Assembly: GCF_003399635.1 (NCBI RefSeq)
Contig: NZ_NBXB01000006.1
Coordinates: forward strand, 111,153-175,152
Length of the DNA stretch: 64,000 nt
Source: Subtercola boreus
GTDB taxonomy: Bacteria > Actinomycetota > Actinomycetes > Actinomycetales > Microbacteriaceae
Reading direction: 5' to 3'
Of this stretch, positions 30,337-38,187 are shown piece by piece. The translations under genes were made by a program, and so were the position numbers. Position 1 is the stretch's first letter; the number at the start of each line of letters is the position of its first letter. The notes below the pieces were generated by a model. That model saw only the letters and a program-made list of their open reading frames with translations. It was not told the origin of the DNA and did not search any database.

Positions 30337-30383
30337 ACCGCGAGAAGCCTCGAGATCACTGTGATCCGGGGCTTCTTCGCGGT
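30337..30383 (+). terminator. Large hairpin after tRNA-Tyr
   Basis: ACCGCGAGAAGCC... pairs with ...GGCTTCTTCGCGGT over about 20 positions with one bulge. It sits 11 nt after the tRNA and probably ends its transcript or guides 3' processing. Confidence 0.55.
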
Positions 30384-30455
30384 TCACGGCATTCACTGAC
30401 CGGTCCCGGATAGGGTCGGCTCGAACCCAGTTTCTGCCGACCGAACGAGGACCTC

Positions 30456-31868
30456 ATGCCAGACACCTCCGCGCACTACGACGTCGCTGTCATCGGGGCC
30501 GGACCGGCCGGAACGGCGGCAGCGCTCCGGGCCGCAGAGCTCGGCGCCCGGGTCGTGGTTCTGGAGGCCGCACGCGTCGGCGGAACGTGCGTGAACACGG
30601 GCTGTGTTCCGACCCGTGTGCTGGCGAAGACGGCGCGCCTCATCCGTGAGACCCGTCACGCCGACGTCTACGGCGTCGAGGTTCGGGAGCCCGAGATCGA
30701 CTGGCGGTCGACCGTCGCACGCGTCACCGAGCGTGTCGACAGGGTGCGCTCCATCAAGCGCGAGGCCGAGCGGTTCGCGGCGGCCGGAATCGACCTCGTG
30801 CACGAAGGTCGCGCGCGCTTCGTCGACGACTCGACTCTCGTTCTCGATAGTGGGCGGCGCATCACGGCGATGTCGATCCTGATCTGCGTCGGTGGGCACT
30901 CCCGCCGGCTCCCGATCGCGGGCAACGAACTCGCCACGGTGCCCGAGGAGGTGCTGGCCATGCCCGACCTGCCGAGGCGGGTCGCCGTCATCGGTGCGGG
31001 CAACACGGGGGCGCAGCTCGTCACCGTCTTCAACTCCTTCGGGTCGGAGGTGACCCTGCTCGACGTCGCGCCGCGGGTGCTGATGGCGTCGGACGCGTCG
31101 ATCTCGGATGTCGTCGCGGCGTCCTTCGCAGAGCAGGGCGTCGACGTGCGAACCGGGATCGACGGTGTCGACAGTCTCGCCCGAACGGCGGCTGGCGCGA
31201 TCGCGCTCACCTGGCGAGAAGCCGGCCAGACAGCGACGAGGGATGTCGACGTGGTGATCATGGCCACGGGCTGGCCGGCCGACGTCGAAGACCTGGGGCT
31301 CGAGAACGCGGGGATCGACGTGGTGCGGTCCGCCATTCCCGCCGACCAGTACTTCCGCACCATCGTTCCGCACGTCTTCGCTGTGGGCGACGCGAACGGG
31401 CGCGACATGCTCGTCCAGGCTGCGCAGTTCGAGGGTGAGGCCGCGGCGGAGAACGCGGTGCTCGGCGCCAACCGGCGCACCCCCCACCACCTGCTCCCGG
31501 CCGGTGGTTTCACCGACCCCGACTATGCCGGAGTCGGACTCACCGAAGCCGTGGCCCGGGACCGCGACCCCAGCTGCGTCGTGGCCACGGTGCCCTACTC
31601 CCGGGTCGACCGTGCGGTGATCGACGACCGGGAGACCGGATTCCTGAAGCTCATCGCGGACCGCCGCCGCGAACTCATCCTCGGTGCCCACGCGGTGGGT
31701 GAGAACGCGATCGAGGTCATCCAGTCGGTCACCACGGCCATGGCCGCGGGAGTGGATGTCTCAACCCTCGCTAACGTGAGGTTCGCCTATCCCACCTACA
31801 GTGCCGTGATCGGCATGGCCGCCCGGGCCCTCCTCTCCGAGGAGGACAACTCGGAGATCGCTCCGTGA
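30456..31868 (+). CDS. Flavin disulfide oxidoreductase (dihydrolipoyl dehydrogenase-like) lacking the His-Glu dyad
   Basis: A 470-residue FAD/NAD(P) two-dinucleotide-binding protein. The FAD motif is VIGAGPAGTAAALRAAE and the redox pair is Cys45/Cys50 in GGTCVNTGCVPTRVL. The NAD motif is VAVIGAGNTGAQLV. In lipoamide dehydrogenase and MerA relatives the C-terminal motif carries a catalytic His and Glu before and after YPT. Here it reads RFAYPTYSAVIG (about residues 442-453), so both are missing. It may be an NAD(P)H oxidase or quinone-type reductase. ATG is preceded by GAGGAC. Confidence 0.85.
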   Translation: MPDTSAHYDVAVIGAGPAGTAAALRAAELGARVVVLEAARVGGTCVNTGCVPTRVLAKTARLIRETRHADVYGVEVREPEIDWRSTVARVTERVDRVRSIKREAERFAAAGIDLVHEGRARFVDDSTLVLDSGRRITAMSILICVGGHSRRLPIAGNELATVPEEVLAMPDLPRRVAVIGAGNTGAQLVTVFNSFGSEVTLLDVAPRVLMASDASISDVVAASFAEQGVDVRTGIDGVDSLARTAAGAIALTWREAGQTATRDVDVVIMATGWPADVEDLGLENAGIDVVRSAIPADQYFRTIVPHVFAVGDANGRDMLVQAAQFEGEAAAENAVLGANRRTPHHLLPAGGFTDPDYAGVGLTEAVARDRDPSCVVATVPYSRVDRAVIDDRETGFLKLIADRRRELILGAHAVGENAIEVIQSVTTAMAAGVDVSTLANVRFAYPTYSAVIGMAARALLSEEDNSEIAP

Positions 31869-32153
31869 CCCACCGCAGGTCAGCCGGTACTCAGCCGACG
31901 GGCAGCGGCCACCCCGAAGCGGTGAGCCGTCGGCGTCGAGAGCGAGCACCGAGGGATGCCCGGCCCTGTCATCCTCCACGCCCTCGACCGTCACCCCGAT
32001 ACGCAGATCCTGTGTCGCGCCGAGCCGCAGCCCCAGCAGATCCTTCAGCACGGTGCTGCTGCTGCTTTCGGCCTGAGCCGCGCAATCGTCATCGTGGCCG
32101 CACTCCAGGCTCAGGCGGGCGCGCAAGGGGTCGGCGCGGAGCGCCAGGAGGTC
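31869..32153 (-). other. Spacer with a codon-biased but unidentified minus-strand frame
   Basis: No gene is certain here. A minus-strand frame (LRARLSLECGHDDDCAAQAE and on to LALDADGSPLRGG) has strong G/C bias at third positions and is open through the whole spacer. It has no good start and runs antisense into the flavoprotein gene. It could be a gene remnant or chance. Confidence 0.25.
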
Positions 32154-32159
32154 TAGCGT
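32154..32159 (+). promoter_or_regulatory. -10 hexamer (TAGCGT) before aldo/keto reductase
   Basis: It ends 7 nt before the ATG at 32167. Confidence 0.4.
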
Positions 32160-32166
32160 CGGGGCT

Positions 32167-33198
32167 ATGGAATACAGAACCCTCGGGAATTCAGGCGCGA
32201 TCGTGTCGGAGCTGGCACTCGGAACGATGACCTTCGGCGCCGAAGCCGACGAAACGACGTCGCACGCCATCCTCGACACGTACGTCGAGCACGGCGGCAC
32301 CTTCGTCGACACCGCCGACGTCTACAGCGCCGGAGTGTCGGAGACGATCATCGGGCGATGGCTCGCCCAGAACCCCGGGAAGGCGGGGCAGGTGGTTCTG
32401 GCATCCAAGGGCCGGTTCCCGATGGGGGAGGGGCCGAACGACCTCGGGCTGTCCAGGCGGCATCTCCGCAGGGCGCTCGACGCTTCTCTCGCGCGACTCG
32501 GTGTCGACCACATTGACCTCTACCAGATGCATGCGTGGGATGCCTTGACCCCGATCGACGAGACGCTGATGTTTCTCGACGACGCGGTCACGGCCGGCAA
32601 GATCGGCTACTACGGATTCTCGAACTACCTCGGCTGGCAGCTCACCAAGGCCGTGCATCGTACGGCAGCGCTCCATCTGGCGCCGCCGGTCACACTGCAG
32701 CCGCAGTACAGCCTGCTGGTGCGCGACATCGAACACGAGGTCGTGCCGGCCGCTCTCGACGCGCACATCGGGCTGCTTCCCTGGTCGCCCCTCGGCGGCG
32801 GCTGGCTGACCGGCAAGTACATGCGCGACGTGCCGCCGACCGGCGCATCTCGTCTCGGGGAGAACCCGCAGCGCGGCATGGAGGCGTGGGATGCGCGGAA
32901 CGGCGACGAGCGCACCTGGAACATCATCGGCGCCGTCGAGAGCATCGCAGGAACCTACGACGCCACGGCCTCCCAGGTCGCCCTCGCGTGGCTGCTGGCC
33001 CAGCCGGCGGTCACCAGCGTGATCCTCGGGGCCCGTACGGTCGGGCAATTGGTCGATAACCTGGGGGCATCCGCGTTGCAGCTGAGCGGTGCAGAGCTCA
33101 CCCGGCTGTCGGATGCCAGCGCGCCGCGCGTCGACGACTATCCCTACGGCGCTGCGGGTGTCGCGCAGCGCGACCGCAACCTCTCGGGCGGGCGCTGA
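32167..33198 (+). CDS. Aldo/keto reductase
   Basis: A 343-residue AKR starting MEYRTLGNSGAIVSELALGT. Catalytic residues are Asp and Tyr in FVDTADVYSAG, Lys in VVLASKGRF and His in YQMHAWD. The C-terminal NADPH pocket shows VILGARTVGQLVDNL. It is related to but clearly different from the aldo/keto reductases at 22.7 and 34.5 kb. An 8-bp hairpin GGGCGCTG/CAGCGCCC spans the stop codon. The substrate is unknown. Confidence 0.9.
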   Translation: MEYRTLGNSGAIVSELALGTMTFGAEADETTSHAILDTYVEHGGTFVDTADVYSAGVSETIIGRWLAQNPGKAGQVVLASKGRFPMGEGPNDLGLSRRHLRRALDASLARLGVDHIDLYQMHAWDALTPIDETLMFLDDAVTAGKIGYYGFSNYLGWQLTKAVHRTAALHLAPPVTLQPQYSLLVRDIEHEVVPAALDAHIGLLPWSPLGGGWLTGKYMRDVPPTGASRLGENPQRGMEAWDARNGDERTWNIIGAVESIAGTYDATASQVALAWLLAQPAVTSVILGARTVGQLVDNLGASALQLSGAELTRLSDASAPRVDDYPYGAAGVAQRDRNLSGGR

Positions 33199-33262
33199 CA
33201 CCAGCGCCCCCGCGGCCGTCCGCCGGCGTCTCCTCGCGGGCGGCGCATGCAACCCTTGGTAG

Positions 33263-34231
33263 ATGGATCCTGTCAAGCTGCCTATCCATTCTCGACGCAC
33301 CAGAGCCGTCGCGACTCTCGCCGTGGCCGGGATGCTCGTGCTCGGCGTCGCCGGGTGCAGCACTGCGCCCAGTACAGCGCACGTGGACGCGGCCTCGCCC
33401 ACGGCTGCGGCGAGCAGTGCCGCGCCCGACCCCGCTCCGACCGCGCCAGATCAGACCGCGGCGCTCGCGGCCCTGGAGCAGCAGTTCGGCGCCCGCGTCG
33501 GCGTGAGCGCCATCGACACGGTCACAGGGGAGCAGCTCTCGTTCCGTGCCGACGAGCGGTTCGGCTACGCCTCCACTCTGAAGGTGTTCGCAGCAGCCGC
33601 GTTCCTGCACGATGTGCCCGCCTCGGAACGGCAGACTGTCGTCACGTACACCGCCGCCGACGTCGAAGCGGCGGGGTATTCGCCCGTGACATCAGAGAGC
33701 ATCGGCACGGGCCTCACCCTGTCCCAGCTCGCCGAGGCGGCTGTCCGCCGCAGCGACAACACGGCCATGAACCTCATCCTCAACCGGCTCGGCGGCCCGG
33801 CAGCGCTCGACGCGGCACTTCGCGAGCAGGGTGACGACGTGTCTGAGGTCGTCAACTCCGAGCCGGCGCTCAACGTGATTGAACCCAGCAGCACCGACGA
33901 CACCAGCACCCCGGCCGCGTTCACCGCGAACCTGTCCCGCCTCATCGACGGGCCGTACCTGGCGACGGATGACCGCGCAATTCTCCTCGAGTGGATGACC
34001 GGCAACACCACCGGCGACACCCTCATCCGCGCCGGTGCTCCGTCGGGCTGGAACGTGGCCGACAAGTCGGGCGGCGCCGGCAGCATCCGCAACGACATCG
34101 CCGTCGTCACCCCTCCGGGCGGGCATCCGATCGTCGTCACGATCTTCACGAACACGCTCGACCCTGACGCTGCGTACGACGACGCGCTCGTGACCGGCGT
34201 GGCCCGCGCGGTGCTCTCGGGTCTGGAGTGA
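33263..34231 (+). CDS. Class A beta-lactamase, lipoprotein form
   Basis: A serine hydrolase of 322 residues that opens beta-lactam rings outside the membrane. The lipobox VAGC (Cys32) predicts a lipid-anchored enzyme. The active-site motifs are complete: STLK with Ser104 and Lys107, SDN at 164-166, the omega-loop Glu about 200 in SEPALNVIEPSSTDDTSTP, and KSG at 268-270 in place of the usual KTG. A Pro/Ala-rich linker follows the lipid anchor. The substrate range cannot be read from sequence. Confidence 0.9.
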   Translation: MDPVKLPIHSRRTRAVATLAVAGMLVLGVAGCSTAPSTAHVDAASPTAAASSAAPDPAPTAPDQTAALAALEQQFGARVGVSAIDTVTGEQLSFRADERFGYASTLKVFAAAAFLHDVPASERQTVVTYTAADVEAAGYSPVTSESIGTGLTLSQLAEAAVRRSDNTAMNLILNRLGGPAALDAALREQGDDVSEVVNSEPALNVIEPSSTDDTSTPAAFTANLSRLIDGPYLATDDRAILLEWMTGNTTGDTLIRAGAPSGWNVADKSGGAGSIRNDIAVVTPPGGHPIVVTIFTNTLDPDAAYDDALVTGVARAVLSGLE

Positions 34232-34255
34232 CACCCGAACCGCGCGCAGCGTCAT

Positions 34256-34261
34256 TAGGCT
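34256..34261 (+). promoter_or_regulatory. -10 hexamer (TAGGCT) before the broken VOC gene
   Basis: It ends 6 nt before the ATG at 34268. The promoter is intact although the gene is broken. Confidence 0.4.
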
Positions 34262-34267
34262 TTCGGC

Positions 34268-34530
34268 ATGACCGACCACGCGGTGCCAAACCTGCCGTCT
34301 CGCAAATTCGATGACACGATCGCCTTCTATGGAGGATTCGGATTCGACCTGGCGTATCGGGCTGATGATTGGTTGATTCTCCGTCGGCGGGAGCTCCAGC
34401 TGAGAAGTCCGCCGGGAGACCGCGGTTGCATCCGGTGCGCTTGCAGCGCTGGGGGCAACGCGCGGGATTCCTCGTCGACCCTGACGGGACGCAGCTGCAT
34501 CTGATCCAGAACGATGCTGACCGCGCGTAG
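34268..34530 (+). pseudogene. VOC (glyoxalase/bleomycin-resistance-like) gene with an internal deletion
   Basis: The first ~45 codons read as a normal VOC N-terminus (PSRKFDDTIAFYGGFGFDLA, YRADDWLILRR). The C-terminus continues in another frame from 34420 (PRLHPVRLQRWGQRAGFLVD, PDGTQLHLIQND) to the TAG at 34528. The middle ~35-45 residues expected between them (the second betaalphabeta unit) are missing. The current frame ends at 34504 with a nonsense tail. It is a recent deletion, because both remaining parts are well preserved. Confidence 0.8.
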
Positions 34531-34533
34531 CGT
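34528..34533 (+). promoter_or_regulatory. -10 hexamer (TAGCGT) before aldo/keto reductase
   Basis: The hexamer starts with the TAG stop of the old VOC frame and ends 7 nt before the ATG at 34541. Confidence 0.4.
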
Positions 34534-34540
34534 TGACGGC

Positions 34541-35353
34541 ATGATCACCTTCCCCAACGGCATCCGCGTTCCGTCTCTCGGCCAGGGCACCTGGAACATG
34601 GGCGACTCGTCGGCCGGACGAGCTGCGGAGCTCGACGCGATCCGCACCGGCATCGACCTCGGCCTGACCGTGATCGACACCGCCGAGATGTACGGCAACG
34701 GTCGTAGCGAGGAGCTCGTCGGCGAGGCCATCGAGGGTCACCGCGACGAGGTCTTTCTCGTCAGCAAGGTGCTGCCCTCGAACGCGTCGGCAAAGGGAAC
34801 CGGCGAGGCGTGCCACGCGAGCCTCCGCCGCCTGGACACCGACCGTCTCGACCTGTACCTGCTGCACTGGCGCGGCCGGTATCCGCTCGACGAGACCGTG
34901 GCCGCCTTCGAGACGCTTGTCGCCGACGGGTCGATCGGGGCGTGGGGTGTCAGCAACCTCGACACCGCAGAAGTCGCAGAGCTGCCGCCCGGATGCCAGA
35001 CCGACCAGGTGCTCTACAACCTGACCCGCCGCGGACCCGAGTTCGACCTGCTGCCGTGGGCCGCGTCGGCGGGGATGCCCGTGATGGCCTACTCGCCGGT
35101 GGAGCAGGGGCGACTGATCGGTGACCCTGCGCTCGCCGCCATCGCGCGGCAACTCGGTGCGACGCCCGCGCAGGTCGCGCTGGCGTGGACCCTGCGGAGC
35201 GGCTCCGTGCTCGCGATCCCGAAGGCGTCGACGGCCGAGCATGTTCGCGAGAACGCCGCGGCCCGCGACATCCACCTCACCGAAGCCGATGTCGAGCGGC
35301 TGGATCGCGCCTTCCCGCCGCCCACCGGGCCGGTGCCGCTCGAGATGCTCTGA
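34541..35353 (+). CDS. Aldo/keto reductase
   Basis: A 270-residue compact AKR. The ATG at 34541 gives MITFPNGIRVPSLGQGTWNMG. Catalytic Asp and Tyr lie in VIDTAEMYGNG, Lys in VFLVSKVLP and His in YLLHWRGRYP. The C-terminal AIPKASTAEHVREN binds NADPH. It is of the short 2,5-diketo-D-gluconate-reductase-like type. The longer frame from 34514 overlaps the VOC remnant and lacks a signal for its start. Confidence 0.9.
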   Translation: MITFPNGIRVPSLGQGTWNMGDSSAGRAAELDAIRTGIDLGLTVIDTAEMYGNGRSEELVGEAIEGHRDEVFLVSKVLPSNASAKGTGEACHASLRRLDTDRLDLYLLHWRGRYPLDETVAAFETLVADGSIGAWGVSNLDTAEVAELPPGCQTDQVLYNLTRRGPEFDLLPWAASAGMPVMAYSPVEQGRLIGDPALAAIARQLGATPAQVALAWTLRSGSVLAIPKASTAEHVRENAAARDIHLTEADVERLDRAFPPPTGPVPLEML

Positions 35354-35362
35354 GGCCGGTGC

Positions 35363-35785
35363 ATGGATCTCGTCGTGTCACCCGCTCTGACGATCCCGTC
35401 GTCGGAGCTCGGCTGGCGGTTCTCGCGCTCGTCAGGCCCGGGCGGCCAGCACGTGAACACCTCCGACAGCAGGGTCGAACTGATCTGGGACGTCGCCGGT
35501 TCGGCGGCCCTGTCCGAGAGTCAACGGGCGATCATCCTGTCGCGACTCGAACGGCGACTTGTCGCCGGCTCGCTGACGGTGATGGCTTCGGAGCGCCGGT
35601 CCCAGTTGCGCAATCGCGAGACGGCGTTGGCGAGGCTGGCGGAGATCATCGCTGCTGCGCTGGCTCCGGATGCCGCCCCCCGCCGCCCGACCAGGGCGAC
35701 TCGTGGGTCGAAGCTCCGCCGGCTGACCGCCAAGGGGCAGCGCGCCCAGACGAAGCAGCAGCGGCGGCGCCCCTCCGAGGAGTGA
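35363..35785 (+). CDS. arfB: Peptidyl-tRNA hydrolase ArfB (alternative ribosome rescue)
   Basis: A 140-residue release-factor-like protein. The catalytic GGQ lies at residues 27-29 in SRSSGPGGQHVNTSDSRVEL. The basic C-terminal tail (LRRLTAKGQRAQTKQQRRRP) enters the empty mRNA channel of stalled ribosomes. Length and tail match ArfB/YaeJ, not a full release factor. It begins 9 nt after the aldo/keto reductase stop and may be co-transcribed. Confidence 0.9.
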   Translation: MDLVVSPALTIPSSELGWRFSRSSGPGGQHVNTSDSRVELIWDVAGSAALSESQRAIILSRLERRLVAGSLTVMASERRSQLRNRETALARLAEIIAAALAPDAAPRRPTRATRGSKLRRLTAKGQRAQTKQQRRRPSEE

Positions 35786-35806
35786 CGGCCCGTGCGGATG
35801 CGCCCA

Positions 35807-35865
35807 ATTCAGGTGGAGCGCGTCTGCAAGGTTGGATACGCCTCGGTGACGCTCCCTGCCTGAAT
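35807..35865. repeat. Imperfect intergenic palindrome (arfB / response-regulator spacer)
   Basis: ATTCAGG...GCGTC at 35807-35824 pairs with its imperfect complement at 35848-35865. A second small inverted pair CTGACC/GGTCAG (35877-35895) touches the next stop codon. The genes are convergent. Confidence 0.6.
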
Positions 35866-35891
35866 ACGAGACGCTTCTGACCTGAATGCGG

Positions 35892-36557
35892 TCAGGGGCC
35901 GCCCAACCAGTGGTCGATGCGGTGGTGGTCGGGGGTGAAGCCGTGCCCGACACCCCACAGCACGGCCTGGGTTCGACTGGCGACGCCGATCTTGCGGTAG
36001 ATGCTGCGGATGTACGACTTCACCGTGTTCGGGCTGAGATAGGTGAGCGTCGCGACATCCGCATTGTTCTTGCCCTGCGTGATAAGGGCCAGGATCTCGG
36101 ATTCGCGATCGGTGAAGCCTTCCCGGCGCCCCGGCCAGTCCAGGCCGAGAGCGCTGCCCGCCCGCCGAGGCGGTGTGCTGACCACGATCTCGCCGGCATG
36201 CACCGCCTCGAGGGCCGCAACCAGGTCCCTGGCGGGCAGCGTCTTGGAGAGGTAGCCGTGGATGCCGAGTTCCAGCGCGTTCTGGATGAGCTCGGGTTGG
36301 AAGTTCCAGGTGTAGACGACGACGCGGTCTGCGCGCGTGTTCTTCACCAGAGCGGCGAGCTCCTGCTGGTCGGACTCGGGCTGCGCGAAGGAGTCGTACA
36401 TCACGATGTCGACATGGTCGTCGAGATTCGCGTTCGCATCGATCTCGGCCACCAGGACCCGGTCGCGGTACTCGTCGAACATGTGCGCCAGCCCGGTCAG
36501 CACCACGTCGTAGTCGTCGACCAACGCGACGAGCAGAGGCTTCCGAACGCGTTCCAT
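35892..36557 (-). CDS. LuxR/NarL-type response regulator
   Basis: A 221-residue regulator. The receiver domain (residues ~6-120) has the acidic pair in VALVDDYDVVLTG and the phosphoacceptor Asp in VDIVMYDSFAQP. The conserved Lys is in HGYLSKTLPARDL. The C-terminal LuxR helix-turn-helix is FTDRESEILALITQGKNNAD, VATLTYLSPNTVKSYIRSIY. No kinase gene is adjacent, so it is an orphan regulator. I used the ATG at 36557. Its start faces the GlsB-like gene. Confidence 0.88.
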   Translation of the reverse strand: MERVRKPLLVALVDDYDVVLTGLAHMFDEYRDRVLVAEIDANANLDDHVDIVMYDSFAQPESDQQELAALVKNTRADRVVVYTWNFQPELIQNALELGIHGYLSKTLPARDLVAALEAVHAGEIVVSTPPRRAGSALGLDWPGRREGFTDRESEILALITQGKNNADVATLTYLSPNTVKSYIRSIYRKIGVASRTQAVLWGVGHGFTPDHHRIDHWLGGP

Positions 36558-36705
36558 GATTCCAAAGTACAACAGGATGCCTCGGCCGAAACCACCCCTA
36601 GGGGTGTCGCGATACGCCCCCAAGGCTGGTTCGCTGGAACAACAGAGCCACCCAGCGGCACAAGATCCCTTGTCCGTCACGGTGGACCCAACCAAAGGAC
36701 ACATC

Positions 36706-36984
36706 ATGCTCGGTCTCATCATCAGCCTCATCGTCGTCGGCCTGATCGCCGGCGCTCTCGCCCGCCTGATCATCCCGGGCAAGCAGAACCTCTCCATCCC
36801 GCTCACGATCCTGCTCGGCATCATCGGCTCCTTCGTCGGCGGATTCCTCGGCTTCCTGATCTTCCAGCACGACCCGATGGATGGCTTCTTCCAGCCCGCG
36901 GGAATCATCGGTTCCATCATCGGCGCGGTCATCGTGCTGTTCATCTGGACTCGTCTCGCCGGTCGCGGCGCCGTCCGTCGCTGA
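36706..36984 (+). CDS. GlsB/YeaQ/YmgE family small membrane protein
   Basis: A 92-residue protein with three membrane helices. The family pattern is LIAGALARLIIPGKQN, then LLGIIGSFVGGFLGFLIF, then PAGIIGSIIGAVIVLFIW. These transglycosylase-associated proteins are often stress-induced; the biochemical role is unknown. AAAGGA stands 7 nt before the ATG at 36706, which decides the start. The orphan response regulator upstream may control it (inference from divergent arrangement). Confidence 0.88.
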   Translation: MLGLIISLIVVGLIAGALARLIIPGKQNLSIPLTILLGIIGSFVGGFLGFLIFQHDPMDGFFQPAGIIGSIIGAVIVLFIWTRLAGRGAVRR

Positions 36985-37020
36985 CCGCCTTCGTCAACAG
37001 ACAGAGAGAGGATCACGCGC

Positions 37021-37119
37021 ATGCGCAGAAAACTGGTCATGATCGGATTCGGGATCCTGATGCGGTTCCTGGCCTCCAGGCGGGGCTCGGCCGCCCGGGT
37101 CTCCCGGGCGCGCCGCTGA
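37021..37119 (+). CDS. Very small basic protein (32 aa), hypothetical
   Basis: ATG is preceded by AGAGAGGAT about 8 nt upstream and opens MRRKLVMIGFGILMRFLASR with an Arg-rich tail ending ARVSRARR. One short hydrophobic stretch is followed by seven arginines. It lies 36 nt after the GlsB-like gene. It may be real because of the good ribosome-binding site, but no family is recognised. Confidence 0.4.
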   Translation: MRRKLVMIGFGILMRFLASRRGSAARVSRARR

Positions 37120-37268
37120 CCCCGCTCCATTGCGTTCGGTGCGCCTCCGGTCGCGTTGATGCTGCTGGGGGCCTGAGGCCTGAGTCTCAGTGCCCGCTGC
37201 ATGCGTCGCCCGGCCACGCCGGCGAGAACTTCGCCCGGGTGGTCCCGGAGCACGGCGGCCGGGATCGA

Positions 37269-37547
37269 GTTGCGCCCGACAGCCTCCGCGAGGTGTACTT
37301 CACGGGTGGGCTGCCGCCGGTGGGGTTCCCGGTCGATGACATCTACGCGGCGACCTACGACCGGATGCGCACCCTCACTGAGCACTACTACGACCGCCTT
37401 CCGGGCGACCGCGAGCGATTCGCCACCGTGCTCGAGGCAAGCGGCAAGGGCCTTCTGCGCACCCCTGGGGGTGAGGTGATGTCCCAGAGGACGCTTCGCC
37501 CGATCGGGCACCAGCTGATCAGCCACGGCCGGCGGTGGATCACCTGA
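37269..37547 (+). pseudogene. Internal fragment of a prolyl aminopeptidase-like alpha/beta hydrolase
   Basis: The frame VAPDSLREVYFTGGLPPVGF, then DDIYAATYDRMRTLTEHYYD and GDRERFATVL, corresponds to the region just after the nucleophile elbow of proline iminopeptidases. The upstream part with the catalytic Ser and the downstream Asp/His part are absent. It ends in unrelated residues and a TGA. It is a truncated remnant, open only by chance upstream. Confidence 0.6.
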
Positions 37548-37609
37548 ATCGGCCCTGAACGAGTCCCCCCCGTAGTCGCGGTAGCGCGCCGTTTTCGCCC
37601 CGGGGGAGG

Positions 37610-38002
37610 TCAGTTGGGTCTGTGGGGGTGTGTGACGGGAAAGAGGAGCATGTCGCGTTCGATTCGGAAGGCTTCCTCGCTGACATCTCCATGAAGGCGC
37701 CGGTCGCCGAGGATCGCGAGGTCTGCCCGAATTCTTTCCATGTCGACTTTCGGCGTCGGGGTCGGGGTTAGTGTCGTCCGGTGCCGGAACTGTTGGTGCT
37801 GTTTGGTCCAGGAACGGTTTGACCAGATGATGAAAAACACTGCCAGGGCTGCGGGAATGGCTAGCAGCAGTACAGATGCGGGGGCTGCTGTTGTCTGGGG
37901 GACGGAGGAGGTCTGGAGCAGCAGTTCTGTGAGCCAGTACAGTGCGCCGCCCGCGAGCCATTGCCAACGTTCACGAGGAAACGCTCTCTGCGAAACGACC
38001 AT
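37610..38002 (-). CDS. Hypothetical two-helix membrane protein with SHOCT-like tail
   Basis: About 130 residues from the ATG at 38002 (45 nt longer from 38047). Two hydrophobic segments (WLAGGALYWLTELLLQ; SVLLLAIPAALAVFFIIW) are followed by a basic linker. The C-terminal helical pair MERIRADLAILGDRRLHGDV, SEEAFRIERDML resembles a short SHOCT-type domain. I do not recognise a family with confidence and propose no function. Confidence 0.6.
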   Translation of the reverse strand: MVVSQRAFPRERWQWLAGGALYWLTELLLQTSSVPQTTAAPASVLLLAIPAALAVFFIIWSNRSWTKQHQQFRHRTTLTPTPTPKVDMERIRADLAILGDRRLHGDVSEEAFRIERDMLLFPVTHPHRPN

Positions 38003-38187
38003 CAGATCATCCTGATCGTGAGAACCCGTATGGGTGGCTAGGACCACCCTCCGGGAGAAGGAACGGCAACCGCCGCACTGGGAATTCTACGACCAGGATC
38101 AACGATCGTGAAAGGGCTTGCGCAGGTGACTACAGCCGGAATTTGCGGCTTTCCGGCCGATCTGCGCGGTGCTCGCGGGTGCCGGGT

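Noticed and set aside
36556..36705. A 50-residue N-terminal extension of the GlsB-like protein
   Set aside because: The ribosome-binding site AAAGGA directs the start to 36706, and the extension is not family-like.
35892..37967. A 691-codon minus-strand frame upstream of the response regulator
   Set aside because: Only the part from 36557 down is protein-like. The upstream part covers the GlsB-like gene antisense and is Arg/Pro-rich.
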